A stretch of 64,000 nt of DNA from Gimesia aquarii (GCF_007748195.1 NZ_CP037920.1:1-64000); one strand, 5' to 3'. Shown: positions 19,542 through 29,570, numbered from the stretch's first letter. The notes: generated by a model from the letters alone, not told the origin. Numbers and translations: made by a program.

Positions 19542-20975
19542 CTAATCGTTGGGATTCACGATATTTTTCCAGTCCGGATAAACGGGGCGTATTTTTTTAT
19601 CTTTACCACCTTGTACCGGTGGGGCAGGGGGGACTAAATTAAACGTCTGCTGCAGCATTCTCCGGGCCTGTTCGCCGCTGTTACCGGCTTGTCCCTCAGC
19701 CAAATTCTGGCTCTCTTTGAGATCCTTTGTTACGTTGATAAATCGACCGTCACGATACAGTTTGAATTGAGCCTCGCGTACAAATTGACTGCCTTTAAAG
19801 CGTCCCCAATAGGGTTGGTAGTGGCAGAGTACCCAGTCGCGTGGATGGCCTTTTTCCCCATTCAGTTGAGGTAGAAAGCTGCGGCCATCGATGGGATCGT
19901 CTTTTCCCAGGCTCACACCTGCCATCGCAGCGAACGTGGGATAGAAATCGGTGAAGTCAATCAGGTCATCCAGTACCACGCCTTGAGGTGTGTGCCCTTT
20001 CCAGTAGGCAACCAGTGGCACGTGTGTGCCCATGTCGGTGGTGGAACCTTTGCCCCCACGAATCTTTTGTCCGTTCCATAGCGATGTGATGCCAACATTC
20101 GTGCCATTGTCGGCGGTAAACAGAATGAGCGTGTTATCCAACTGTCCCGCCTGTTCCACTCGTTTCACAATTTTGCCGATGATCTTATCCAGATAGTTGA
20201 CCATCGCGACAAAGTTGGCTTTCCTGGCTTTTTTACTTTTTGGCTGTTTGTTCGCATCGTGAGTTCGCGACGCGGAACCGATGGTGTCGGGCGTCGGTAC
20301 AAAAGGATTGTGCACCAGTGTCGTCGGATAGTAAACGAAAAAAGGTTGATCCCGATTCCGGTCGATAAAGTCGCAGAGAAAGTCAGACATGATATCCGGA
20401 CCATATTTCCCCTGGTTGTGTTCGATCGACAGGAACTTACCATTTTGCTCCAGAGCCGGACTCCAGAAACGCTCGCCGCTACCATCTTTCATGTTCTTGC
20501 CGCGGGTCACCTGCCAGAGGCAATATTCATCAAATCCCGCTTTGAAGGGGCGCGTGTTGTCCAGGTATCCTTCCGCTTTGTGATAAATTCCGTTGAGCTG
20601 CCACTTGCCGGCGACGGCGGTTTTGTAACCCGCGGCCTGCAGCATCTGGCCGAATGTTTTCTCTTTCGGATCGAGATAGCCGAAATGCGTGTAGTTGCGG
20701 AAATTGTATTTCCCCGTCATCAGCTTCACCCGCGAAGGGGTACAGATGGGGGTCGAGAAACAGTTTTTAAATCGTATGCCCTGTTTTGCCAGCGCGTCGA
20801 TGTTTGGTGTTTTATAGTCTTCTGCACCATAGGCGCCGAAACATTCCCAGCTCACATCGTCGGCCATGATCAGGATGATGTTGGGCTTGCGGGTCTCTTT
20901 TGTTGTTTTCGTTGCGGCATCGGCCTGAACCATACATGCCGAGAAAACGATTAACAGAATCAATCGTGGAATCAT
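19542..20975 (-). CDS. S1 family sulfatase
   Basis: Secreted arylsulfatase-type enzyme of 477 residues with a signal peptide ending near ADA. PNIILIMADD supplies the metal-binding aspartates, and the canonical formylglycine motif C-T-P-S-R is at residues 78-82, followed by LMTGKYNFRN. The C-terminal LYDLTKD-like segment is represented by INVTKDLKESQNLAEG. Its ATG overlaps the stop of the preceding sulfatase gene by four bases (ATGA), which indicates translational coupling. Substrate specificity cannot be read from the sequence. Confidence 0.93.
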   Translation of the reverse strand: MIPRLILLIVFSACMVQADAATKTTKETRKPNIILIMADDVSWECFGAYGAEDYKTPNIDALAKQGIRFKNCFSTPICTPSRVKLMTGKYNFRNYTHFGYLDPKEKTFGQMLQAAGYKTAVAGKWQLNGIYHKAEGYLDNTRPFKAGFDEYCLWQVTRGKNMKDGSGERFWSPALEQNGKFLSIEHNQGKYGPDIMSDFLCDFIDRNRDQPFFVYYPTTLVHNPFVPTPDTIGSASRTHDANKQPKSKKARKANFVAMVNYLDKIIGKIVKRVEQAGQLDNTLILFTADNGTNVGITSLWNGQKIRGGKGSTTDMGTHVPLVAYWKGHTPQGVVLDDLIDFTDFYPTFAAMAGVSLGKDDPIDGRSFLPQLNGEKGHPRDWVLCHYQPYWGRFKGSQFVREAQFKLYRDGRFINVTKDLKESQNLAEGQAGNSGEQARRMLQQTFNLVPPAPPVQGGKDKKIRPVYPDWKNIVNPND

Positions 20976-22351
20976 AATTGCTTCTTCCTGTTCTTTTTCT
21001 TCTTGCCGCCTCTGGTATGTTTATCAGCATCAATTTCGGTCTGCTGCCCTTTGTCGCCGCAGTGTTTCATCCAGGCATCCAGTTTCGCTTTCAGCTCAGC
21101 CTGCACTTTTGCGTATTCCGGTTTGTTGGCCAGGTTATTCCACTCGGTCGGATCTTTAGTGATGTCGTAAAGTTCGATTGCAGGTCGATTTTTATAGCGG
21201 CGTACCTTCTCGGCAGCGTCCGCATCACCGGCGGCCGCTTTTGCTTCCCAACTCTTGAACTCGGGCGATTTCATGCAGATGTTGCGAAATTCGATTTCCG
21301 GCGTAAAGTTCCAGATGTACTTGAAGTTTTTGGAACGCACAGAACGGATGCCAAAGGTATCGGAGCCGTTGATGATTCCACGTGTTGTCATTTCACCAAA
21401 TACAAATTCCTTGTGTTCCTGTTTCCCGGCGAAAACAGGCAGCAAGCTCTTGCCGTCGAGTACCGGATCGGGCGTGCCACCCGCGGCCTCGACATAAGTG
21501 GGAACCAGGTCGACGTATTCAATCATGGCGTGGTTGATGCTTCCTGGCTGGATCTTACCGGGCCAGCGAGCAATCAAGGCAGACTGCAGACCGGAATCAT
21601 AGCAGGTCCATTTGGCAAAGGGCATACTGCTGCCCTGTTCGCTGACGACGATAACGAGCGTATTTTCGCGGAGACCGTTTTTATCAAGTGCGGCAAGAAT
21701 ACCGCCGACCTCACCGTCGAAATAAGTAATTTCCGCCAGGTATTGTGTCATGACTTCGCGCGTTTTGGGAGTATCAACAAAGTAAGCCGGTAACTTTAGT
21801 TGACTCGCATCGTAGCGCGATGGATCGCCTTTGTTCCAGGGTGTGTGTGGTTCTCTTGAACAAAAGAAAATACAGAAAGAATCGTCGTCTGCCTTGCAAT
21901 CGGAAAAAAAGGATTCAGCTGCTTCGACGAGGTCTGCCCCTTTTGGTTTTTCAAAGGGAAACACCGACCTGGAGCCCACATGACTTTTGCCACTGAGTGC
22001 CACGCGATAGCCCAGCGGTTTGAGATAATGCACAATACTTTTGACACCGGGGTTGGCATTCGTGTGATTGGGATAAGCGCCGATCTTAACGGGATACTGA
22101 CCAGTATAAATGTTATGACGTGTGGGGGAGCACATCGGCGCCGCCTGAAAGCAGCGCGTAAAACGCATTCCCTCTGTAGCCAGCCGATCGATGTGTGGTG
22201 TGTGCGCCTGACCGCCGTAACAACCAATGTCGCGGAACGTACAGTCGTCTGCCATGATAAACACGAAGTTGGGCTGCTTCGCTTCCATCCATCCACAATG
22301 GATAAAACAAACGATGACTATCACTAAGAAAGTAAAAAGTCGGACAACCAT
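20972..22351 (-). CDS. S1 family sulfatase, first gene of operon
   Basis: Secreted sulfatase. I choose the ATG at 22351 because AGGAGA lies eight bases upstream; an in-frame start seven codons earlier lacks such a site. NFVFIMADD provides the metal site, and the formylglycine motif is C-S-P-T-R (Cys at residue 74 from the chosen start), followed by HNIYTGQYPVKIGAYPNH. The ELYDITKDPTEWNNLA segment is typical of the C-terminal subdomain. The C-terminus is very basic (many Lys). It probably leads the five-gene minus-strand operon that runs to 14747. Confidence 0.93.
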   Translation of the reverse strand: MVVRLFTFLVIVIVCFIHCGWMEAKQPNFVFIMADDCTFRDIGCYGGQAHTPHIDRLATEGMRFTRCFQAAPMCSPTRHNIYTGQYPVKIGAYPNHTNANPGVKSIVHYLKPLGYRVALSGKSHVGSRSVFPFEKPKGADLVEAAESFFSDCKADDDSFCIFFCSREPHTPWNKGDPSRYDASQLKLPAYFVDTPKTREVMTQYLAEITYFDGEVGGILAALDKNGLRENTLVIVVSEQGSSMPFAKWTCYDSGLQSALIARWPGKIQPGSINHAMIEYVDLVPTYVEAAGGTPDPVLDGKSLLPVFAGKQEHKEFVFGEMTTRGIINGSDTFGIRSVRSKNFKYIWNFTPEIEFRNICMKSPEFKSWEAKAAAGDADAAEKVRRYKNRPAIELYDITKDPTEWNNLANKPEYAKVQAELKAKLDAWMKHCGDKGQQTEIDADKHTRGGKKKKNRKKQL

Positions 22352-22518
22352 GAGGTTTCTCCTGACCATCAATGCAATTTGGATTATGGAACGAACGACA
22401 TTGGACTTGGACGAATTGGGGTTAATACTGTTTATGCTACCTTGATGAGCATCTCACGAACAGCAAAATATTCGATGCGTCCACATTTCTCTGTGATCAC
22501 ATGTCTGGTGTGACTTAG

Positions 22519-23136
22519 TTAAAAAGGTTCTTCAACTAGGAAGACAGTTAAAGATCTCGCGCCGTGGGCTCCGATGACTAGAGATTGTTCGATGTCGGCG
22601 GTTTTAGATGGTCCCGCCATGAAGGTGCCAAAGCTCCGGTTTTCGAAACGGAGTTTTTCATAGGCGGCATGCATGTGCGGTACGACTTCTGAAGCGGGTA
22701 CCAGCAAGGCCACGTGTTGCGACAGGAAATAAAGGGTCCGCAAAGGGCCGCCATCATTGGTGATCCAGGTCGCACCATTTTCGGCTACGCAGAATTCACC
22801 GGGTAAAATGGCAAAGTCGATGTCCTTGAAATCGTGTGGATCAGTGATGTCATTCACATTGACCGTCGGTTGACCACAATCAGGAATCAGTGAGCAGATA
22901 TTGTTTGACTTTTGATAGACGGGCAGTTCTGCCAGTCGCTGATTGACTTCTTCGACATTCTTTACCTGCAGACAGAGACCTTTGATCGAAGCCAACAGGT
23001 CAGAAAACTGCTGACTTGGATCGGGGTAGGTGATCCATTGTTGCGTCAACTCTGGCTGTTGCAGGTCGGGCAATTCGGTTTCTGGAATGGATTGTTTCCG
23101 GAGTTTGTTTAAAATATGCTCTCTACTTGCGGTCAT
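22519..23136 (-). CDS. lutC: Lactate utilisation protein LutC (LUD domain)
   Basis: A 205-residue LUD-domain protein, the third subunit of the LutABC L-lactate oxidation complex. The family core is seen in FAILPGEFCVAENGATWI and QHVALLVPASEVVPHMHAAYE, followed by FMAGPSKTADIEQSLVIGAHG, the conserved LutC C-terminal segment. Its start overlaps the lutB stop by 14 bases. Gene order lutA-lutB-lutC on the minus strand matches known operons. No regulator of the family (LutR) is adjacent. Confidence 0.93.
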   Translation of the reverse strand: MTASREHILNKLRKQSIPETELPDLQQPELTQQWITYPDPSQQFSDLLASIKGLCLQVKNVEEVNQRLAELPVYQKSNNICSLIPDCGQPTVNVNDITDPHDFKDIDFAILPGEFCVAENGATWITNDGGPLRTLYFLSQHVALLVPASEVVPHMHAAYEKLRFENRSFGTFMAGPSKTADIEQSLVIGAHGARSLTVFLVEEPF

Positions 23137-24511
23137 GATTTTGCTTCATCCACTCTCGGAAACTCTGTTTAGGCATGTCAGGCAGTTCGCGCTGTTTCCC
23201 CCAGGCATTAAAGGGATTGTAAACTAAAAACCGTGGTAAATAGGGCACAATCTTGCGAGCCATCTTTCCTACGAACTGGTACAGTCGCGGTGCCTGCATC
23301 ATCCAGCTCATCATTTTCATTGAAAGACGTTTTGAAAGCGGAAGGAGACCTTTCAGACGAATTTCCTTCCGCCAAGTCAACAACTGATGATGCAGATCGA
23401 TTTTGACAGGACATACATCGGTGCAGGAAGCACACAAACTGCAGGCAAACGGCAAACTGGAATTAGCTTTCGTATCATGTGCGGCCCCCAGGATCGATCC
23501 AATAGGCCCGGGAACAGTGTTGCTGTAACTATAACCGCCGCTGCGTCGATATACGGGGCAGGTATTCATGCAGGCGCCACAACGTATGCAGTTCAGAGAA
23601 CGACGGAATTCATCGCTGTCTGCAATTTCACTGCGACCATTATCCAGCAGAACAATATGTAATTCGCTATCAGGGGCGGGACCATGAAAGTGGGAGGAAT
23701 ACGTGGTGATTGGTTGCCCTGTTGCCGAGCGTGCCAGGAGTCGCAGGAAGACACTCAGATCAGAGGCGCGGGGAATAAGTTTTTCAATTCCCATGCAGGC
23801 AATATGCAGTTTGTTGAGCGACGTTCCCAGGTCGGCATTGCCTTCGTTCGTGCAAACCACAAATCCGCCCGTTTCAGCAATCGCAAAATTCACACCTGTG
23901 ATGCCGGCATCCGCTTCGATAAATTTTTGCCGTAAGCGTTGCCGGGCAGATTCCGTCAGGTATTGCGGGTCGGAAGCTCCTTTTTCGGTGCCCAGTTTCT
24001 CATGAAACAGCTCGCCAATTTCTTCTTTTTTGATATGAATGGCGGGCATCACAATATGACTGGGGGGTTTGTCCTGCAGTTGAACAATCCATTCGCCGAG
24101 GTCGGTGTCAACAATTTCAATTCCATGCCGCTCCAGATACGGATTGAGATGACATTCTTCAGTGAGCATCGACTTGCTCTTGACGACGCGCTTAACCTGA
24201 TGTTTCTCTAAAATGCTGTGCACGATTTCGTTATGCTCTTTGGCATCCCGTGCCCAGTGAACGTGAACGCCTTTGGCTTTCGCATTCTTTTCGAATTCTT
24301 CCAGCAGATCGGGTAAATGCGAAACGACATACGATTTGATCTTCGAGGCTTGCTCTCGCAGCAATTCCCATTCTGGTAATTGGTGGACGGCTTTATCACG
24401 TTTCGAACGTACGAACCAGAGTGACTGGTCATGCCACTTGGCGCGCTCTTTATCTTTGATAAATTCATCGGCTAATTTTGGATGTGAAGGCATGTTATAA
24501 ACACTCAGCAA
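23123..24511 (-). CDS. lutB: Lactate utilisation iron-sulfur protein LutB
   Basis: 462 residues: an N-terminal LUD domain (DTDLGEWIVQL, HIVMPAIHIKKEEI, TGVNFAIAETGGFVVCTNEGN) and a C-terminal ferredoxin-like part with two 4Fe-4S motifs, CIRCGACMNTCPVYR near residue 310 and CSLCASCTDVCPVKI near 360. It transfers electrons from lactate oxidation with LutA and LutC in the cytoplasm. It overlaps lutA by 17 bases and lutC by 14, so translation is coupled. The length is normal. Confidence 0.95.
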   Translation of the reverse strand: MLSVYNMPSHPKLADEFIKDKERAKWHDQSLWFVRSKRDKAVHQLPEWELLREQASKIKSYVVSHLPDLLEEFEKNAKAKGVHVHWARDAKEHNEIVHSILEKHQVKRVVKSKSMLTEECHLNPYLERHGIEIVDTDLGEWIVQLQDKPPSHIVMPAIHIKKEEIGELFHEKLGTEKGASDPQYLTESARQRLRQKFIEADAGITGVNFAIAETGGFVVCTNEGNADLGTSLNKLHIACMGIEKLIPRASDLSVFLRLLARSATGQPITTYSSHFHGPAPDSELHIVLLDNGRSEIADSDEFRRSLNCIRCGACMNTCPVYRRSGGYSYSNTVPGPIGSILGAAHDTKANSSLPFACSLCASCTDVCPVKIDLHHQLLTWRKEIRLKGLLPLSKRLSMKMMSWMMQAPRLYQFVGKMARKIVPYLPRFLVYNPFNAWGKQRELPDMPKQSFREWMKQNHDRK

Positions 24512-25241
24512 AAATTTCGGAGATATGCATCACCCGAATCGGTTTCTTTTGTCTGCGGATGATTCCATCCAGATGCATTAAGCAGGACATATCGAGGGCA
24601 GTCAACACTTCTGTTCCCGCTTGTTCATGGTCATGAACGCGGTCTTCTCCCATCATACAGGAGACGGCTTCCTCAGCGACGGCAAAGGTGCCACCAAAAC
24701 CACAACATTCATCGGCTCTTTGAAGCTGGGTCACTTCAAGTCCTTCAATACTCTCGAGTAATTCCCGTGCGGGACCAAATGGTTCTTTTACAAGTTCGCT
24801 GGAACTGGCCAATCTGAGTTCACGAAGACCGTGGCAGCTTTGATGTAATCCTACTTTGTGCGGAAAGCGTCCAGCGAGTGTCTTGATCTCCAGAACAGTG
24901 GTCAGATAGTCGCAAAGTTCATAGGTCTTTGCTTTGAGTTCGTCGTATTCCTTGTTTTCAGAGAAATATTCATCGTAATGGTGTTTCACCATGGAAACAC
25001 AACTACCCGATGGACAAACAACGGCATCATAGGACTTGAAAATTTCCAGAAAGCGCTTGGCCAGGGGTGCGACTTCATTCGTGCAACCGGTGTTTGCCAT
25101 GGGTTGTCCACAACAGGTTTGGCTTTCGGGATATTCAACATCGATGCCAAAGTGTTCCAGAATCTTCAGCGAGGCAATGCCTACCTGCGGGTAGAGCTGA
25201 TCAACGTAACAGGGAATAAACAGACCGACTTGGGGTGCCAT
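24495..25241 (-). CDS. lutA: Lactate utilisation protein LutA (CCG-domain Fe-S oxidoreductase)
   Basis: A 248-residue protein with two cysteine-rich CCG units: CCGQPMANTG (about residue 43) and ECCGFGGTFAV (about residue 180). These bind Fe-S clusters in LutA/GlpC/HdrB-type subunits. FIPCYVDQLYPQVG at the N-terminus is the usual LutA opening. It is the first gene of lutABC, which oxidises L-lactate to pyruvate. The preceding 270 bp hold no gene and should include the operon promoter. Confidence 0.94.
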   Translation of the reverse strand: MAPQVGLFIPCYVDQLYPQVGIASLKILEHFGIDVEYPESQTCCGQPMANTGCTNEVAPLAKRFLEIFKSYDAVVCPSGSCVSMVKHHYDEYFSENKEYDELKAKTYELCDYLTTVLEIKTLAGRFPHKVGLHQSCHGLRELRLASSSELVKEPFGPARELLESIEGLEVTQLQRADECCGFGGTFAVAEEAVSCMMGEDRVHDHEQAGTEVLTALDMSCLMHLDGIIRRQKKPIRVMHISEIFAECL

Positions 25242-25511
25242 TTTCAGAACTCAAACGGGGTATCAGGGGAGGTATAGAAAAATTGTTATGAACTCTTCTC
25301 CTTTATAGTCCGATCAGTTCCGATTGCCAAGCCGACGCCGATAGAAGAGGCATTGATGTGCACCTAAATGAGTCAGATCCCTAAAAATAGGAATCGATCA
25401 TAATACTAAAGTTTGTTGATTTATTGTCGTCTTCTTGGAGAAGCGGCGGTCGATAGCCTTTCTGGATCTACCAAACCGGAATCGATCTTGTAAACCGCGA
25501 AGACGCACAGA

Positions 25512-26282
25512 TTACGCGGCAGGTCTGACAGAAGCAGCGGTATGCCAGTTCGTCTGAATATGCTTCAGACTGAGCCCGCCTACGACCAGATTACTGACTC
25601 CGGGGTTACTGAGCACAAATGGAATGGCTTCTTCTGCTGGCAGCTGTCCTGAAGCAAGTCCTTTTTTGATAATGACGCCGATTCCCTGTTGGGCTGCCTG
25701 ACGAATGACATCTTCGAGAGAACGATCCTCAAGATGATACTCAAGCATTAAAACATCCGCCCAGGTAAGTGCCGATGTGACTCCGGAAACGGTTTTTCCT
25801 GAAAGACCAATCCAGCGAATCTGGCCCGCTTGTTTTGCCGTTTGTAAGACTTCGACGGCATCCGTTTCTGTTAATATCGATTCATCATCGCCGTTGGAAT
25901 GGATCAGTACGATGTCGAGTACGTCAGTCTTTAATCGCTGCAGACTTCTCTCGATACTGGACTGCAAGCTGGCACGAGAAAAGTCGTAAGTAGATTGCCC
26001 GTTTTCGAATGTTTCACCGATTTTGGTGGAAAGCAAAAATTCTTTGCGACGATGCGCAAGAAACCGACCAATTCGTTCTTCACTGATTCCATAAGCGGGA
26101 GCGGTATCGATATGATTGATTCCGAGATCAAGAATGGAATTCAACAAATGGTCGGTTGTTGCATCATCGGGCAGATCGTAGGACTGGCTATATTTGATTT
26201 GCTGGTTTCGGCCAATCTTGAAAGCGCCGAAACCCAACGCGCTGATTGAAAAACCCGTGTTTCCTAAAGGTCGATATTGCAT
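25512..26282 (-). CDS. Aldo/keto reductase
   Basis: An NAD(P)H-dependent reductase with a TIM-barrel fold. The catalytic tetrad is readable: Asp and Tyr in DTAPAYG (about residues 59-65), Lys in LSTKIG (about 86) and His in VLIHSNG (about 130). The family opening is MQYRPLGNTGFSISALGFGAF. At 256 residues it is slightly short. Its substrate is unknown. It is 33 bp downstream of the FAD oxidoreductase gene, and the two may form an operon. Confidence 0.9.
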   Translation of the reverse strand: MQYRPLGNTGFSISALGFGAFKIGRNQQIKYSQSYDLPDDATTDHLLNSILDLGINHIDTAPAYGISEERIGRFLAHRRKEFLLSTKIGETFENGQSTYDFSRASLQSSIERSLQRLKTDVLDIVLIHSNGDDESILTETDAVEVLQTAKQAGQIRWIGLSGKTVSGVTSALTWADVLMLEYHLEDRSLEDVIRQAAQQGIGVIIKKGLASGQLPAEEAIPFVLSNPGVSNLVVGGLSLKHIQTNWHTAASVRPAA

Positions 26283-26315
26283 GGTTCTCGGAGTTTCATT
26301 GTGTCGATGGAAAAA

Positions 26316-27560
26316 TCAGGCTACATCTTCTAGAAGGTTAAGATTGCCAAGCGTCACCCAGTTTTCTGCTGTTTCCCAGAGAGGCTGGGCAACCAGTGGT
26401 CGAGGTAACGCGGAAAAGGATTCCTTCCAGGATGAATCCTCAAGCGTGGGTTTCACATTCATCTCATCCAAATGTTGAAAGATGTCTGTCGCCAGACGGG
26501 GCGCCAATGCTAATTTTGTCGGCCAGGAGGTCAACAAGTTGCCTTCTTTCAGTATCTGTGGTGTCTCAGGCCTTAAGCCTGATTTCGTTGCGCCTTCTGC
26601 CCGGTCTACGGAGTATGTATTCCATTCCAGACCGGATAGATTAATACCGGGGATCGAAGCTGACAGTTCTCGGGCTGCGTGCTGGATCAATTCAAGGCGA
26701 TTCAGTTTAACACCTGTTTCAGAAACTTGACCGCCTAGCTGCCAGACAGTTCGGCCTTGTGAATCCGTATCCGATGTGATTGTGATTCTCGTCTTCGCGC
26801 CATCGACGCAGTGTCCGTTAAATTGAGGAAGCGCGCCACGCACCAGTATCATATGAAGTGGGCGTTTTTGCATGACCTGATTCTCAGAACCCGGTTGCTG
26901 TCTCGCCAGAGTTCTGAGCGGCTCGTTTCCCCTGCCTGCCGTCAATAAGACAGCCGCCGTTTTAATTGTCAGGGGGTCACCGTCTGGACTTGGAATCTGA
27001 ATCGAAGAGATCTGTTTGTCTTCATCCAAAAGAAACGAAAGCTGCTCCGGGTCATATTTAATAATCTGATCTCTCAGAGTAGCAGACAAATTGACGACGA
27101 GACTTTGTGGCGAGATGACTTGCTCTTCCATTACAGCGATGGAACCGGGACATTGAGCGAGTAATTCGGGAGTCTCTTCCGCAGAGAGCTTTTGGGGCGC
27201 AACCCGTAATCCCATTTTGGCCCCAAACATTCCCAATCGGGAGGAAACAGAATCGGTGCGCCAGAGATAACAATGATGGGATCGTATCTCAGTGTCCGAT
27301 AAGTCAGGCTGCGCTTCGCCCTTTAACGCGTTTCTCCAGATGAGAGGCATCTCTCGAATTCCGCGCGCGGATCCGGTCATCATTCCCTGAAGCGTATATT
27401 TCAAACCTCCGTGAATGATTCCTTGAGAGGCAATGGTCTGGCCGCTTCCCAGTTCGAACGCTTCAAGAAGAATGCAACGATATCCCCGCCGGCTGGCCTC
27501 GTTTAAAGTCCAGAGTCCGGCAACGCCGCCTCCAAAAATAATCAAATCGACTTTAGGCAC
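26316..27560 (-). CDS. FAD-dependent oxidoreductase (DAO family)
   Basis: 414 residues with an N-terminal dinucleotide-binding motif GGGVAGLWTLNEASRRG and GQTIASQGIIHGGLKYTL, as in glycerol-3-phosphate dehydrogenase/DAO-type flavoproteins. GTG start with AAGGA upstream. The middle contains AVLLTAGRGNEPL, the usual flavin-contacting strand. The substrate cannot be assigned; close glycerol-3-phosphate or hydroxyglutarate oxidase function is possible. It is followed by the aldo/keto reductase gene. Confidence 0.88.
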   Translation of the reverse strand: MPKVDLIIFGGGVAGLWTLNEASRRGYRCILLEAFELGSGQTIASQGIIHGGLKYTLQGMMTGSARGIREMPLIWRNALKGEAQPDLSDTEIRSHHCYLWRTDSVSSRLGMFGAKMGLRVAPQKLSAEETPELLAQCPGSIAVMEEQVISPQSLVVNLSATLRDQIIKYDPEQLSFLLDEDKQISSIQIPSPDGDPLTIKTAAVLLTAGRGNEPLRTLARQQPGSENQVMQKRPLHMILVRGALPQFNGHCVDGAKTRITITSDTDSQGRTVWQLGGQVSETGVKLNRLELIQHAARELSASIPGINLSGLEWNTYSVDRAEGATKSGLRPETPQILKEGNLLTSWPTKLALAPRLATDIFQHLDEMNVKPTLEDSSWKESFSALPRPLVAQPLWETAENWVTLGNLNLLEDVA

Positions 27561-27794
27561 TGGGAGAATCCTTCCTCTGATAAAGATACATGCAAATCTT
27601 TATCACCCATACATCAAAAAGTAATTCCGAATGACCTCCGGTTTTACTATGTCTGACTCGATTCGAATAGACGAATCCGGCCTAAAATACTGATCAGAGT
27701 AGCAGTGTTGAAAAAAATGGCCGAAACAGTCTGTTTTCCGTATATTGTCGCATGATGACAGCGAAGACCGTGTGCGAAGCAATCTTCCCTCTAA

Positions 27795-28256
27795 TCAGCT
27801 TTTGATTTGAACGATTGCCTCAACTTCGACGGCGATGTTTCCGGGAAGCGAGCCCATGCCAACAGCACTTCGAGCGGCACGACCGTTTTCTCCCAGGATC
27901 TGAACGATCAGATTACTAAAACCGTTAATCACTTGTGGGTGTCGTTGAAAATCTGGTGCTGCATTCACCATGCCGAGGACTTTGACAAATCGTTCAATAC
28001 GATCGAGATCGCCCAGATACTGCTTGAGTGTAGCCAGCATCGTCAGTCCGACCGCTTCGGCGGCTTCAACACCTTGTTCTTCGGTTAAATCGTCGCCAAC
28101 ACGTCCGGTGTGCATGGTGCCATCCAATTTGACTGGTCCATGCCCGGAGACATACAGCATGTCATCTACTTGAACCACAGGATTATAAATGCCACCTGGT
28201 TTTGGAGCTTCGGGAAGTTCCAACTGCAGTTCCTGAATTTTTGCTTCAACGCTCAT
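27795..28256 (-). CDS. RidA / YjgF family enamine deaminase
   Basis: A 153-residue RidA-superfamily protein, likely a trimeric enzyme that hydrolyses reactive enamines and imines from PLP enzymes. The C-terminal hallmark AARSAVGMGSLPGNIAVEVEAIV contains the conserved Arg and the GxLPxxxxVEVEAI pattern. It belongs to the longer YjgF-like subgroup (VDDMLYVSGHGPVKLDG) rather than the canonical 128-residue RidA. It is a single gene with its own upstream region, divergent from floA. Confidence 0.9.
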   Translation of the reverse strand: MSVEAKIQELQLELPEAPKPGGIYNPVVQVDDMLYVSGHGPVKLDGTMHTGRVGDDLTEEQGVEAAEAVGLTMLATLKQYLGDLDRIERFVKVLGMVNAAPDFQRHPQVINGFSNLIVQILGENGRAARSAVGMGSLPGNIAVEVEAIVQIKS

Positions 28257-28631
28257 GATTATTTCCTGATTCTTTTATAGTTTCAAAACAACATTGAGGG
28301 CAGGTCACCAGAAGTCTTGTTGTTACAAGGCATTTTTGTATTGGAAGGCGAAAAAACGTTCCCATTTAGCAGCAAAACGTATTTAGTGGGCTTTTCGAAC
28401 CAACATGACAACTAGAATAAATACAGGAAATGTGATTTCCAATCGTGGGAACAACTCTCTTTTGAAAAACAGAATGATCCAAACCGAGACTCATTTCGTT
28501 TTCCTGATATAATCACAGTGAAAAAATACGAAAAGCAGACAAAAATACTTTCGGTTTTTAGCCCGAGGTAGTTATGATATTTGAGAGGCATTCGTCTCAA
28601 AACAAATACTCGTAAGGGAGTTAAGAAGAAT
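28257..28631. other. Divergent promoter region between ridA-like gene and floA
   Basis: 375 bp without a gene. It must hold promoters for both flanking genes. The only clear element is an extended -10 on the plus strand at 28505-28513, listed separately. Frames on the minus strand here only mirror the start of floA. Confidence 0.6.
28505..28513 (+). promoter_or_regulatory. Extended -10 promoter element for floA
   Basis: TGATATAAT: a perfect TATAAT preceded by TGN, the extended -10 form that tolerates a poor -35. It lies 119 bp before the floA start. No good -35 hexamer is found 16-18 bp upstream, which fits the extended class. Confidence 0.45.
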
Positions 28632-29570
28632 ATGGATGAGCTTTGGCCAGTTGCGGCGTTTGCGATCGGCGGGATCTGTGTCTTATTAGGCATTGTCTTT
28701 CTTGCACTATTCGCCCGGTATTTCAAACTATGGATTCAGGCGTTTAGTTCGCGTGCCCGAATCGGCCCTTTTTCCCTGGTATTTATGTCACTGAGAAAAG
28801 TGAAGCCCTCGGTAATCGTCGACTCGAAGATCATGGCTGTTCAAGCAGGTCTTACAGATGTCCACACACAAGCACTCGAAGCTCATTATCTGGCAGGAGG
28901 TAACGTCCATCGTGTTGTGCATGCCCTGATTGTCGCGCATCGTGCGAGCATCGACCTGGATTGGGATACCGCATCAGCCATCGACCTGGCTGGACGTAAC
29001 ATTATTACCGCCGTCGAAACAAGCGTGGATCCCAAGGTCATTGATTGTCCCGATCCGAAGAAAAGTGGTCGACCAACGCTGGATGGTGTCGCAAAAGACG
29101 GAATTCAACTCAAAGCACGCGCGAGAGTCACGGTAAGAACCAACTTGAAACAATTAGTCGGGGGTGCGACAGAGGACACCATTATTGCTCGGGTGGGTGA
29201 AGGAATTGTCTCTGCCATAGGTTCGTGTGAAAGCCATAAACAGGTGCTGGCGAATCCCTCAGTCATTGCGCGGGAGGTATTGAATCGAGGTTTGGACTCA
29301 CAAACCGCTTTTTCCATTGTATCGATTGATATTGCTGACATTGATGTGGGCGAGAATGTAGGAGCCCGTTTGAGAGCAGATCAGGCGGAAGCCGATGTGC
29401 GTGTTGCCCAGGCCCGAGCAGAAGAACGAAGAGCGGAAGCCGTGGCGTCAGAGCAGGAAATGTTAGCCAGAACTCAGGAAAACCAGGCAAAAGTTGTTTT
29501 GGCCGAAGCAGAGATTCCGCTGGCAATGGCAGAAGCCTTCTCAGAAGGAAGCCTCCGGGCAGCAAAGTAA
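28632..29570 (+). CDS. floA: Flotillin-like membrane protein FloA
   Basis: A bacterial flotillin that organises functional membrane microdomains. One N-terminal membrane segment (about residues 7-28), then an SPFH-like region ([62 protein letters not shown]) and an Ala/Glu-rich coiled coil ([20 protein letters not shown]) near the end. I start at the ATG at 28632, 11 bases after AGGGAG; the longer frame from 28581 adds a basic segment without a ribosome site. The 312 residues are close to the 331 of Bacillus FloA. NfeD, its usual partner, is not in the window. Confidence 0.93.
   Translation: MDELWPVAAFAIGGICVLLGIVFLALFARYFKLWIQAFSSRARIGPFSLVFMSLRKVKPSVIVDSKIMAVQAGLTDVHTQALEAHYLAGGNVHRVVHALIVAHRASIDLDWDTASAIDLAGRNIITAVETSVDPKVIDCPDPKKSGRPTLDGVAKDGIQLKARARVTVRTNLKQLVGGATEDTIIARVGEGIVSAIGSCESHKQVLANPSVIAREVLNRGLDSQTAFSIVSIDIADIDVGENVGARLRADQAEADVRVAQARAEERRAEAVASEQEMLARTQENQAKVVLAEAEIPLAMAEAFSEGSLRAAK

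Noticed and set aside
20259-21793. Long plus-strand frames (231 and 271 codons) opposite the sulfatases
   Set aside because: They mirror the sulfatase genes, whose motifs are unmistakable on the other strand; GC-rich coding DNA gives such shadows.
28581-28631. Upstream extension of floA by 17 codons
   Set aside because: AGGGAG lies within this stretch, correctly spaced for the ATG at 28632; FloA proteins begin near the membrane segment.
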